Shown piece by piece: positions 10,651 to 21,059 of a stretch of 64,000 bases of DNA. The stretch covers positions 412,733-476,732 of the forward strand of contig KL197736.1 of NCBI GenBank assembly GCA_000697665.1, written 5' to 3'. A program made the translations under genes and the position numbers. How positions within the stretch are numbered: position 1 is the stretch's first letter; every line of letters starts with the position of its first letter. The stretch comes from Jaapia argillacea MUCL 33604 (taxonomy: Eukaryota > Basidiomycota > Agaricomycetes > Jaapiales > Jaapiaceae). The notes under the pieces are model-generated. The model worked only from the letters and a program-made list of their open reading frames with translations, was not told where the DNA came from and ran no database searches.

Positions 10651-12463
10651 CACCTAATCAATCGAAGTTCGCAACCCATGACAGAAAGCACCCACTCAAC
10701 CTCACCAACGGCATCTGTCCACCTTGCCAACTGTGTTCCCACTGCCTCGCCTCCCTGCCCTGCAACTGCCTCCCTCCACCAAGATAACGATAACAAGACC
10801 AACAGAAACCCATTCTTCCCTGGCTTCTGTGCAGACGCCCACAAACCACCTGCACCTGAACACCTTAGTTGCCCATCTTCATCCCTGGAGTGCCAGCTAG
10901 GCTGGATGTTTAACCACCAGGACCACCAGCCACCAGCATACTCCTCCAAGTTGTTGATGGCAGGCATTTTGGTGAGTTGACGGCACTCCTTCATCCATTG
11001 GGCGACTTGAGGAGGACGATTTGCAGCAGGAAGGCCGCTGGCCTATTGAACAATGGCACATTAGAAGCTGCACAAACAATGGAAGTGAAAGAATGAGAGA
11101 TGACTCACCGGGCATGCAAACTTGTATGAACACTCAATATCAACCCACCATCTGACCACATTGGAGAACGCCGGACCATAGCTGCGTTGGGACAAAATTG
11201 TGTATGCATCAGCCAACCAAGATGGCCAAAACGTGGAATCGATTGCAGGTGTGGGTACTGGGAGGGAGGGGAGCGCCAAAACTGAGGATGGGGGTTGAGA
11301 GGTTTCACCAGCACCATCAAAGATACCTCTGCCCAGATTTGCAGGGCCCATTGGAGTGATATTAGGAGTTGAGGGTTTTGATAAGCCAGGAGTATGTGTT
11401 TCAATGTGGGAGGAGGGGGTGCTATTGATTAAATCCTGTGGTGGAGCATTGACGTTCAACCCCCGCATATTTGCTGCAGCCGGTGGGGAAGCATCAGGAG
11501 TCGAGGGTTTGGATAAGTGAGGAGTGTGCATTGAAACACTGGAGGAGGCAGGGTTGTACTTGGGATCCTGCAACTGAGCGTTGACAACTGCAGGGGTAGG
11601 CGCGTTCAATGAGCCATTCAATGAGGAATTGTCAATGATGAAATGATCGTCCATCTGCTGAGTAGTAGAATCGGTAGGAGGAGGTGAAGAGATATCCATA
11701 CGTGCAGCTTGACCACTCGGGGGATGAATGGTGGGCAGAGACAAATTGCGAGGGGCAGTGTTGACGATATCGTCATCCAACTCATAGGTGGTGGACTTGA
11801 ATGGAGGAGAATGTATGATGGTGGAATCAACTTGAGACTGGTGAGTGGGCAAACCGCTGAGGTGGATAGGCTGGCCACTAGAAAGGGTTTGGGCAGGGCA
11901 TTCAATGCTGGTGGCATGAGAAGATGAACCAGAGGCTGAGGCAATAGCTGAGCCAACAACAGATTCAGAGTCTGCGTTCAGAGTGTCAACCGAGCCAATG
12001 TCATCCCCTATCAGTGTTGTGGAAGGGTTCAAACACTGAGAAATCCTCCTAAGTCCACTAGCATTCGACTTTGTACTGCGAGGGCTCTCCTTCTCTTCTC
12101 CTTGCTCATCCTACCACCCCCACTGTTGAGACCCAACTCCACTATCACCTCCTGGTTCCTTGCTAGGTTACTCTCTTGACCCAGCTTATAGGGAGTCATC
12201 CTCTGCAGCTTTGTAACTTCTTGCTCCTGTTCCTTAATTGACATTCTATGCACTTTCCGCTTGAGTGGTGACTGCAGGCTGGCTATAAACTTCATGTCTA
12301 GCGACCTCCCCCTGGTACCACCATCCCTCTGCTTTCCCTTCCCCCCTTGAGTGCGTACCCCGCCCTTTCTGCTTGTAAGGGATGCCATGTTGCAGGATCT
12401 GGATTGGCTAGATGATGAACGTGATTGGGACAGAGAACTGGAGTGGGAATCACTGGAGCACAA
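10650..12463 (-). CDS. Hypothetical Agaricomycete protein, Ser/Pro-rich with Trp-rich C-terminal domain
   Basis: Minus-strand gene with at least three coding blocks: 12463-12029 (Ser/Arg/Lys-rich, a SSSQSRS tract and basic GKGKQRDGG), about 12030-11103 (long Ser/Thr/Pro-rich low-complexity region ending in STFWPSWLADAYTILSQRSY and VRWWVDIECSYKF) and 11045-10650 (ASGLPAANRPPQVAQWMK, WWSWWLNIQPSWHSR, GLLxVLLSLSWWREAV-like segments). An intron (GTGAGTCATCTC...CTATTG-A-type acceptor) separates the last two blocks near 11046-11102. The order 'WLxxAYxIL', 'RPxxVxxWMK', 'WWxWWxxxQPxW' and 'LLSLxWW' is a pattern I recognise from an expanded Agaricomycete family often near transposons. Its function is unknown. 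The first-to-second block junction needs an intron or a frameshift near 12030. Confidence 0.6.
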
Positions 12464-12489
12464 TTGAGAAGGAGAGCTGGAGGATGATC

Positions 12490-13716
12490 AAGATTCAAAC
12501 ATCAACATCTCATTGGAGGTTAGGTCGAGGGACAGTAACATCTTGTTGATCAGTTCCTCAGTGCCACCTGACAACTCAGATTCTGGGGCTACGTATCATG
12601 AGTGAGTATCTCTTCCCTACATCAAATCAATGGCTTATTCACCTTGTGTCTTGAAGACCCACTGTAGAAAGCTTCTGACTACGTGCTGTCAGAACACACT
12701 GGGGTCAAGCTCTGACCAAGTCTTGTCGCCCTCTATGGTCCTGCCAACCATCAAGCTATACTGAGAACTGTTAATCGACTGAATACTGGCCACCGCTCTC
12801 GCCGATGTACACTTTCACGAAGCATTCTTCATTGGCTGATCTTGGAGGCGCCCCTAAGAAGAGTGTTCCAACAGATCCTGTATACTCGCAGACCAATTGG
12901 AGGAGAGGTTGGATTATTCCTGCCGCTCTTGCTCTTGCCCTAGATGTATGTTCAGCTCAACTCAGAGACTCCTATATCTTTGAATACTCACTTGTTGATG
13001 GATTCAGTGTCTGTTGGTGCATCTGGAAGGCTCCCTCTGTGAAACTCTTTCTTGGCGCTCTTGTGCAAGTCCATTGCCTCTTCCTCATACACCCTCCGAA
13101 CCTCTGGCGTCTCCTTTGCAAACAGTTCCTGTGCAATGGTGTTTTGGTAGGCGACCCGTTGCTCTGCCAATTTTCCAGCCACTGGCCAGTGTTCGTCAAA
13201 CGCATCCCTAACAGCCTTGTTGTTCTTCAACATGTAATACTGCCATCCAGGAAGAAGCCTGGATGGTTTCTTGGCTTTCTTCCGAATCAAAGTGAGTAGC
13301 GGTGCCCACGGATTTTTTTCCAACTTGGTACTGGTGGCCTTCTTCCACTGAAACCAAAGTTTTATCATCTATGAAAAAGTGAGTTTGAAATGATTTTTCC
13401 TCGAGTTGGATGCTCATTCTCTCACCATGTTAATCCTTTGGACCACCTCTGCCTTCTGCACAATCTCTTCCAGCATCATCGCCTCATGAGATAGCATGGC
13501 CCCCCCCTCATCTGGCTGAGGCTCCTCAGAGAGAGCCACACGCCACAGGAATTTCGCCCAGTATGCTGCCCAGATTTGTGGCCAAAATTCGGGGGTTTTT
13601 TTTGCTTGTGCAGCATGCAGGTATTCGTCCAAAAAACTTGGTAGGAGCTTCAGGCGTTCCCCATGAAAGTTTCCTTTATTACCTGCTTTCCTGCCCTTCC
13701 TGTTGGAGTGTGCCAT
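12490..13716 (-). pseudogene. Hypothetical Agaricomycete protein with one premature TGA
   Basis: Read leftward: exon 13716-13417 (MAHSNRKGRKAGNKGNFHGE, then DEYLHAAQAKKTPEFW and LWRVAL), exon 13368 to about 12990 (KKAKKPSRLLPGWQYYMLKN, ELFAKETPEVRRVYEEEA), exon from about 12942 (IIQPLLQLVCEYTG, GTLFLGAPP), a further exon after an intron starting GTGTACATCGG (VGRTIEGDKTWSELDPSVF, TGA at 12689-12691, QHVVRSFLQW) and a last exon about 12590-12495 (PESELSGGTEELINKMLLSL). The motif order 'G[ND]KGxFHGER...FW...W' then 'GAPP...WSELDP' is an expanded Agaricomycete hypothetical family. All junctions have GT..AG sites. The single TGA sits where an Arg would be natural (F-x-QHV). No catalytic motif is known to me. 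Confidence 0.65.
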
Positions 13717-13850
13717 GCTGGTGAAATAGTGGGAGGTAGGAGGCACTTGAGTAAGGTATCGCGACCTCAATATTATTTCGTAGAACCTTCTCCTCGCCCC
13801 ATCAGAGTTTCAATCTCAAGTCTCAACCAAACGAACACCAGCTCACCATC

Positions 13851-14494
13851 ATGCCGTCCTCCAGCACCCAATCAGACCCTCCCAAAACCCCTACCCGTAA
13901 AGCTGCTTATACCTCAACTTCGTATGACACCCCTTGCTATAAAGCAATTGTCGCTGCTTTGGCAAATTTGTCAGTTGAGAACAGCAGTGCAAATATGGCC
14001 AGAAAGAATTGCTATGTTGTATTCTGTGGTTGCAAAACCGGCATCTTCACTGTTTGGTCGGTTTCATTTTTACCTTTCTGGCTTCCACATATACTGAGAG
14101 GTGTCTTAACCCACCCCCATTCAGGGAAGAAGCTCACTGCTCTGTCTCAGGTTACCCTAACAACTGCTACAAGGGTTACACAACTCTCAAGGAAGGGAAT
14201 GCAGAATGGAGTCGGTTTGTTTGTGGAGCTAATGGAGCTCCTCCCAGAGATGCTGAACATGTACCCCTTGATGGGACTGTGTGGGTGGTAATCAAAGGGG
14301 CCGTCCCTGGTGTTTATGAGAGCAAGTAAGTCTCAATATCCTAATTTATCCATCCATATGCCTGACTCTTGATTAGTGACGAGGCAATCAATGCCTTAGG
14401 GGATAATCCTGAAGTGAGGATCACAGGCGCCACCTCCATAGATGCCAGATATGCTTTGCTGATGAGGGAATTTCAAGCAGGACACGCTGCCTGA
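13851..14494 (+). CDS. RNase H1 N-terminal (viroplasmin-like) domain protein
   Basis: Three exons: 13851-14056, 14125-14325 and 14377-14494, with introns GTCGGTTTC..TTCAG and GTAAGTC..GATTAG. Both junctions keep frame. The protein is about 174 aa: an N-terminal Thr/Ser-rich segment, then NCYVVFCGCKTGIFTVW and, across the intron, CSVSGYPNNCYKGYTTLKEG, which is the YxVxxGxxxGIxxxW...VxGxxxxxYKxFxTxxEA pattern of the RNase H1 N-terminal hybrid-binding/caulimovirus VI-like domain. The rest (VPLDGTVWVVIKGAVPGVYE, then a C-terminal tail on DEAINALGDNPEV) has no RNase H catalytic domain, so nucleic-acid binding without nuclease activity is the inference. It is divergently oriented to the gene at 12490-13716, with about 135 bp between starts. 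It is one of few frames here without visible damage. Confidence 0.75.
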
Positions 14495-14499
14495 TTGGC

Positions 14500-14960
14500 T
14501 TAAATTTTCTCCTTTCATTTAAACACTCATTATCCATCTTTCTTGGTTGATTCATATAGTACATCAGGAAAAACAGCTGAAGACTCTATGAGCTATATTT
14601 ACCTAAATAGTTGTCATAGTTCCTAGATCATTTATACTAAGGGTACACTGGGAAAAAAAGTTTTAAAGTTTCTTCCCACTACGGCATCTTTCCCAGAGCT
14701 GTTTATAGTGCTCTTAGAGAGCATTGCTTGGGTTTAGTGACTATAGAATCTGTCTCATACTATAGAGAAATCTGGATATTCATAGAGATATTTAGAGACT
14801 ATAAATCACTCCAGGTCATAGATAGTCAATTCAATATTATCATTGCACGACTACAGTACTGAACAATGTACCTAGGGTCATTCAACAGAATGCAGGAAAC
14901 TATGAGGCAACATGATACTATGAATATGATGAGATGATGGAAGGGAATGAAACAGATAAG
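14500..14960. other. AT-rich, no gene
   Basis: AT-rich spacer with recurrent 'ctatag' and 'tatagag' words (14690-14830). No coding signal. Confidence 0.4.
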
Positions 14961-14974
14961 AGTTTTAAATGGAG

Positions 14975-15640
14975 ACAGTGCAGCTGGTGTGTAGTGATGT
15001 ACATGTTCGATACCAAGGTGCTTGGCCAGTTCCTGCTGTAAAGCCAAGGAAGAGAAACATCAGTTGTTGTGAGAAATGGAGGTGGATATGGGCACTAACC
15101 ACACTGGGCTCTGGAGGTTGGTACCTCTCGAATATCTGCAGGTCATGCCTGCTGCTTCTCTGTTTCACCCAGTGATGGTGCTCAACTAGCTCAGGGACAA
15201 CATTAGTGGAAGTAGGTACAGATGAAGATATCGTACATTGATGGGAAGGATAGACATACCCTTGGTCATCGAACCTGTTGACTACCAGGAGTTCTGAGAC
15301 AGGGAGATCTTGGAGTGTTTCTGAGGGAGAAACAGAGTAATTCTGGTATTCAGATTGTGAGGGAGGAAGGGGTTGAATGAAGTGATGGTATTCTGGAGGC
15401 GTGGCATACATTGGTCCTTCGACATCTTCACATTGACCATAGCCTATGAAGTGGTCCATCAGTGCTTCGACAGTCCATCCCTGGTGATCCACCACTTGCT
15501 AGAGTGGCTCTGGGTACTGGAAGTGCTGACTGGCAGGATGATGAGCGCATCCAGCACCATTGTCGAAGGGATCAATAACAACATAGCCCTGAACCTGGTT
15601 ACCGATGTCATACACAAACTTCAGAATGACAGATTTATAT
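14975..15640 (-). pseudogene. Unknown protein, single TAG interruption
   Basis: The minus-strand frame opens near 15640 with FVYDIGNQVQGYVVIDPFD, reaches QHFQYPEPL, hits TAG at 15499-15501, then continues in the same frame: QVVDHQGWTVEALMDHF, VEGPMYATPPEYHHFIQP and VVNRFDDQGYVYPSH to ERYQPPEPSV near 15110. A GTTAGTG..TTTACAG intron (about 15044-15106) leads to QELAKHLGIEHVHHYTPA. The consistent frame on both sides of TAG suggests CAG-to-TAG. I do not recognise the family. The Tyr/His/Pro-rich composition suggests a disordered regulatory protein, but that is speculative. Confidence 0.45.
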
Positions 15641-15699
15641 ACTTAGCCACGTTCCAAGCAAAGTAGAAGTAAATGAAGACTCACTTGAGTGTTGCAGCC

Positions 15700-16370
15700 C
15701 TGTCCTACTCTGACAATGTGTGGTGACAGCTAGGGGAGTGGGACCTGTGGTAGGGCATGGGTGAAGTCTGAAATAAACAAAACAATAAGTCAGCGTACTC
15801 AAGTGTAGTCAGCTGGTAATAAAATAAAGAAACCAATCACAAATACTCTTGTAGCGAACAAAGATCAACAAAAAACAATAACAAATGACGATGAGGAATG
15901 ATGGACACTGATGACAGAAGACCAATGATGAAGGATGAGGGGCAAAAAGCGACGATTGACAATAGGTGACGACAGACAACAAACAACAAGGGACAGCGAA
16001 CAGCAGGGTTAACCAATGACGAGAAGGCAGAAGATTGGTAAACGAGAATGCAGAAATTCTGAGAAAGTACTTTGAACGAGGGCCTGAACACTGAAAGAAA
16101 ATCATACCTGACACTGATGAGCACAGAAAGAACTTGCATGGAAAGAATAGGTGTGAACGCAAGGGAAAAATGCGAAGTTTGAATGTTACCACCAAACGGT
16201 AAATGGACCGTGTACTTGCTTGAGCAAGTCCGAGTCTTGTCTTATTCGACCCTCTCCATCATCATCCATACACAGTCCATCCTTGCTTTGCACTTTCTAT
16301 TCTTCAACTCAGAGTCTAGCACTCTCTGGTCAACAGATAACACTCAGAACTTCGTGGTCCTTAACCCCAT
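15700..16370. other. No supported gene
   Basis: A purine-rich plus strand (15840-16060) with repeated GAC/GAT words opens the minus strand by composition only. The hydrophobic minus-strand frames there look like chance. Confidence 0.4.
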
Positions 16371-16374
16371 CCTC

Positions 16375-17172
16375 CACATTTCCGACCTTTTTGTGTTTTT
16401 GCTCGCCATTTCGCGCGCATCACAGGCGCATCGAAATCGTTTATCAAGATCGTATTCGCCTCCTCGCACCGCTCATAACGATGCCCGCATCGTCCAATTT
16501 GGTTGGAAATTGGTAGAGTTATAGATGTTTTTGTGTTTTGGGAGAGATCTGGTCATATCTCGAGATCCTTGGTCCGTGTTCATCTAAATCTTGGATCATT
16601 TTGACGCCCTGGATCCCCTCTTTCGATCGCCCCCCTTACGCCGCAAATTGCTACACTCCATCGCCCACATTCACTTGGTTTCATTGTCACCCTCGCAGAG
16701 AAAGTTCATCCTTTGGATATTTTGCTCTTGGGTCAGGTTTGCAGTTTCCCCATTCCCCACCATTTACACCACCTATCACCCCCAAAGCACCACCCCTGCG
16801 CTTCAGGTCTCAACAGCTTTGAAGTTATCCACACCCCTCCTCCACACTTTTGACCTCTCAAGTTTTTGCTCGCCGTTTCGTGCGCTTCGCCGGCGCTTCA
16901 AACGCGTTCAGTACCATCATATTCGCCTCCTCGCACCGCTCATAAGGATGCCCGCATCATCCGATTTGGTTAGAAATTGGTGGAGTTATGGAAGGTTTTG
17001 TGTTTTGGGAAAGATCTGGTGATATCTCGGGATCCGTTGTTCGTATTCACTCAAATATTGGATCATTTTGACGCCCTGGATCCCCTCTTTTGATCGCCCC
17101 CCTTATGCCGCAAATTGCCCCACTCCTTCGCCCTCATTTGCCTGGTTTCGTTGTCACCTCATCTGTAATCCC
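16375..17172. repeat. Direct repeat, two ~330-bp units offset by 467 bp
   Basis: The unit at about 16375-16705 is repeated at about 16842-17172. Shared landmarks include ATTCGCCTCCTCGCACCGCT (16454 and 16921), TTTTGTGTTTTGGGA, ATCATTTTGACGCCCTGGAT and CGATCGCCCCCCTTA. Similarity is roughly 85-90% by eye and the spacer between units is unrelated. The repeated stretch has no convincing codon structure. Confidence 0.75.
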
Positions 17173-17449
17173 GAATTCTTTTCGATTCCTTTCATTCTTT
17201 CATCAATTAGATTCAATTCACTCAACTACTATGCCATCCTTGACGCCATTTACATCATATTATCACAATCCTAATCTGATTGTTGGTGTCTCTGCTACCT
17301 GTCGCCTTCCTGTTACCTTCCTCACTCATTGTTATCCATCTCTTTGTCTCCTTCTTTGGTCTCCATTTCTTTCATTGATACATCACTTTTCAAAATCATA
17401 TCAAGTAGAAAGAGCACTACTTATTGTCCATATCTTGTAACTGGATGAT

Positions 17450-18000
17450 GTTTGTAGTATCCTTACATCCAATTTCAAAGAACTACCAGCCCTGCTACAG
17501 GTGATTCCCTACATCACATACTTTGCCCTCATTCTAGGAGTGATTCACCTGGGTCTCATAATGCTGATTATCCCAAAGGTCAGTACCAGTCTATCTGGTG
17601 GCTGTTTGGACTATAGATCATGATTGTCTACTTTCTGTCACTATCTGGAACTCTAGGGGAAACTCAATTCTATATGGAGCTTTTTTAGTAATTGGGAATT
17701 TCATGGATTTCTTGTAAAGCTTCTTAGATTCTACTAGTCTCATTCTGTCTGGGCCTATAGTATGTAAGAGCACTAAAAAGGGTTGAATGTTCCTTTAAGG
17801 AAGTTGCTATCTTTAGAAACCGTTGTCAAGTTCTTTGATCTAGAAACTGTTTTTCCTGATGCTAGTTTTATTGCCCCATTGCTTATGTGTGACCACTCCG
17901 TTGCTCCGATCTCCTGTTGCTCCAGCTGTTAGATATGTCCCGTTGATCATCGGAACATTGACTTAGAGGTGCCAAATGCAAGATACAACCAGTACTAACG
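17450..18000. other. AT-rich, no gene
   Basis: No open reading frame or family resemblance. Words such as 'ctatctgg' recur but without a clear period. Confidence 0.4.
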
Positions 18001-18002
18001 CC

Positions 18003-18560
18003 TTAAACAAAACCTCGAACCAAATCAAGCCGTACCTGAACTAACGCCATGACCCATTGAACACCACAAGTAAGCTGGGATGCCTCGCTCCATAGAATTC
18101 CCAACTCCTCACAGGTGATGCAATCAGCATTAAGGCCTGTCATGAGGGCTTCAACCTGATCCAATAAACCATCCCCCACCGAAACCCACCCATCTTGAAA
18201 GTCCAACCAGCCCTTTAAACCCTCAACAGAACTAGATCCTGTATCCAACCATTGGACAACATCTTGAACGTCTTTCACAACATCTTGAATATCACCCAAA
18301 AATCCACGGCGTTCACAAACTTGACAAATCACTTTGAGTTCAGCCAATGCATTGCCAAATGTGTAACGTGGTTGGAGCTTGGGGGAGGTAGAAGACTTGC
18401 ATCCCTGGGTGGACAAGCAACACTGACCTGGCACCCAATTTAGTGCTGATGGCTGTGAACTTGGTGAAGATTGGAGTCAACATGCTGCTTGAACACCCAA
18501 GAGAGCTAAACGTACCACCTACTAATTCTGCTTGCATGAGGGGGAGAAAGCTGCGCTGTG
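18003..18560 (-). CDS. Hypothetical protein, two or more exons
   Basis: The main block (about 18370-18003) reads YTFGNALAELKVICQVCERR, DIQDVVKDVQDVVQWLD and DGLLDQVEALMTGLN, then ILWSEASQLTCGVQWVMALV. Heptad-like spacing and helix-forming composition suggest an alpha-helical bundle. An upstream block (about 18560-18440) reads MMVPQRSFLPLMQAELVGG and is linked through a likely intron beginning GTCAGTG. No family is recognised and the exon phase at the junction could not be settled. Confidence 0.4.
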
Positions 18561-18800
18561 GCACCATCATGTTGAAGTTTACAGAGTATTGATTGTGGTA
18601 GTGAGAGGACAGCCTGAAGGGATTGAAATGTGGCTTACCTCCTCTTCGTATATGCAGCACAATTCCAATGACACTTAGCTTCTTTTCTCTCAGCATCCGT
18701 ATGATATTTTTTCTTGTTGACCATCCTGTGGCCAGTTGAAAATAGAATTGTGGCTTTGCAAGTGAATGAAGGAGCTGGTTGTTCAATAAGGGAATCGTGT

Positions 18801-19337
18801 TGGATGAAATGGACGCGCTCAATCTGGTTGTGGCGTTTGCAATGATTCAGTCCTTTTGCATGAACACTGCATCAGTGAAATAAGTACCTTTGCAATCTGG
18901 TGTCAAGCCATGTCCTGAACGCCATAGACCTTGTACAAGGACAGATGGGTAGATACATGCATGCATGGAGCATCTGTTTTCTAACGCTTAGTTGGATGAA
19001 ATGGACGTGCTCAATCTGGTTGTGGTGTTTGCGATGATTCAGTCCTTTTGCATGAACTCCACATCCGTGAAATAAGTACTTTTGCGATCTGGTGCTGGGT
19101 CATGTCCTGAATGCCATAGACCTCATACAAGTTACTAACACTTTCAAAGTTGTATTTGCCATTCAGTCTTCTCAGGCCCATATAGAGGGTTGGTAGTTCA
19201 CGATTCATATGCGATCTGGTGCTGGGTCATGTCCTGAACACCATAGACCTCATACAAGTTACTAACACTTTCAAAGTTGTATTTGCCATTCAGTCTTCTC
19301 AGGCCCATATAGAGGGTTGGTAGTTCATGATTCATAT
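18801..19337. repeat. Tandem segmental duplications (192-bp and 127-bp offsets)
   Basis: A block starting TGGATGAAATGGAC at 18801 recurs at 18993. Within the second copy a 127-bp unit (19084-19210) is repeated almost perfectly at 19211-19337 (GCGATCTGGTGCTGGGTCAT to GATTCATATG). The minus strand of the 127-bp unit reads like protein (LPTLYMGLRRLNGKYNFESV), so a coding fragment was probably duplicated. 127 is not a multiple of three, so the frame changes between copies. Confidence 0.85.
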
Positions 19338-19360
19338 GCTCTAGTAGTTGTACAGTGTAT

Positions 19361-20812
19361 CTATATAAATTCATTCAATTTTGAGTACATGCTCATCCCA
19401 GCCTGCCACTGAGAGGTGTTCATTTGCTCAACACACAATACCCCCATTTTCTTTGTATATTGAGCGGTAGTCATGCATCCATATTCCTTCCAACGAAACA
19501 GCCCAAATGCCGTGTATTGTGTGAATGACAGTCGCTTCTTCCCAGCCTGAATAGTTGTGTTGGAATGAGCAAAAACGGCTGAGGGGAGAGGAAACTCGAT
19601 GACGAGCCTCATGTCCCACAGAACGAGGTGCCCTCCAAGTCGAGGGTCAAAGGTACCAAGCACCGTCACGGCGCACCAACCCCATGCAAGGTTCTTGAGA
19701 TCTAGATGGCGAAGAGTTGTGACGTCTGGGCCCAGATTGAAAGTGCAAGCAGCGAATACACTGTTTGTGAAGTTGAGCCGAAGGGTGGGGTCCCAGGCTG
19801 CCAACACTTTCAAAATGTCGGAGTAGTATGCGTGAAGTCGAGGCACAAAGGTTCCAAAAGTGCCTGAACAATGGATGCGGTCAAAGATATGAAGTGGTGA
19901 GGGAGAGGGTAAACTCATTGCTGGCAAAGTGAGCTATTTATTGGACGGCTCGATTAGCCAGTAGCGAGGCGATGATGGTATTGTTGGCAATGGATGAAGC
20001 TTGGAGGTTTGTTGGAGCCTATGTAGCAGGTAAAGGGAGGATTCAACGAGTACGGGAAGGTGGCGTACTCACTTGGCGTCCATTCCCATGCGATATCCCA
20101 GACCAAACGGCAGGGTAGTTACCCCGCCTATGTGATGCCTCCCTGTCCATGAAATCATACTTCTCTCTCGCCTGCTCCATCGCCCTCATCGCCTCTGCCA
20201 TAACATCCACCTCCCAATGCTCATCGTTTGGATGCGCAGCCAAAAGGGCAATGATGGTCCCATCTGCGGTGTGGATTGGGTGAATCAACCTGAAACTAAT
20301 TTCTCAGTAGGTCAGGTATCAGGGAATGCAAAAGCCACTCACTTGCCATCCCATTCCACCACACGAAAACCCAGCTGTTGAAGCTCAGATAGGGAGTGGG
20401 GTCGAGTGCCGTCAGTGGTAGCCCTGCGGTCAGCGCAGCCCTCCCGGCTGGTTGAGGTGATTGGCAATTTAGTGGTATGGAGCTGGCCTTCAAGGGCCAC
20501 AAGTCGTTTGCATTGTTTTGCAGCAACTGTTTTGATTGGGCTGCTTCGGCGCGCCCTTTCTGCCCGTCGACGAAGCTTCAAGGAGGACTTGCAGCGATGG
20601 TCCTTGTTCCAAGGGCTGTTGGGTGGGAGGTCGCAGGAGGGAGTGGGATAAAGGATGGCGGGTTCGTCGAGGTCCATAGGAGGCTCGCAATCATAGTTCA
20701 AATGGTTCTCCTCTTCTGGAGAGCCAGCATCGACATTCAGCCAGAAGGCAGTTTCGGGAATAGCTGCCTCTGCTGCACCTTGAAGGAGCTCAGAACGGAG
20801 CTCTTCGTCCAT
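19361..20812 (-). pseudogene. TET/JBP-like 2OG-Fe(II) dioxygenase A, damaged
   Basis: Members of the TET/JBP oxygenase clade oxidise methyl groups on DNA bases using Fe(II) and 2-oxoglutarate. Exons on the minus strand: 20812-20343 (disordered, basic, ending GFRVVEWDGK), 20289-20073 (HPIHTADGTIIALLAAHP, RRGNYPAVWSGISHGNGRQ) and from 20018 (APTNLQASSIANNTIIASLL). The catalytic core shows FNLGPDVTTLRHLDLKNLA with the H-x-D iron ligands (19700-19708), GWCAVTVLGTFDPRLGGHL, the distal His in FAHSNTTI and the 2OG-binding Arg in KKRLSFTQYTAFGLFRW. A TAA interrupts ANRAVQ-x-IAHF (19938-19940), and a frame break follows before TFGTFVPRLHAYY. The core itself is intact. Assignment to TET/JBP rather than a sister 2OG family rests on pattern and needs a profile search. 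Confidence 0.7.
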
Positions 20813-21059
20813 TGCGTTCTGGACGAGGGATGGGAATGGGATCGGGAGTGAAACTGCAATGGGTAGTGCAGGTAGGGTCCAAGGGGAAAACTCATGGCCC
20901 GAGGTGTCTAAATCAGTGATGGATTAGGATCGTCTGCTTAACAGGGGAGGATGTGATGTGACGTACTGTTCGTATTGGTAGCGCTTGAAGTAGATCAATG
21001 GGCGCTAAGGATGGGATTAGTCAGTGCATTGAGCCTATTTAGATGCTTTTCTCATACTT

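Noticed and set aside
12805-13299. 165-codon plus-strand frame
   Set aside because: It is antisense to the exons of the minus-strand gene at 12490-13716, whose motifs and splice sites are much stronger.
15809-16195. Hydrophobic minus-strand frame suggesting a membrane protein
   Set aside because: It comes from a purine-rich plus strand. Phe/Leu/Ser bias is a composition effect and no homologous pattern is visible.
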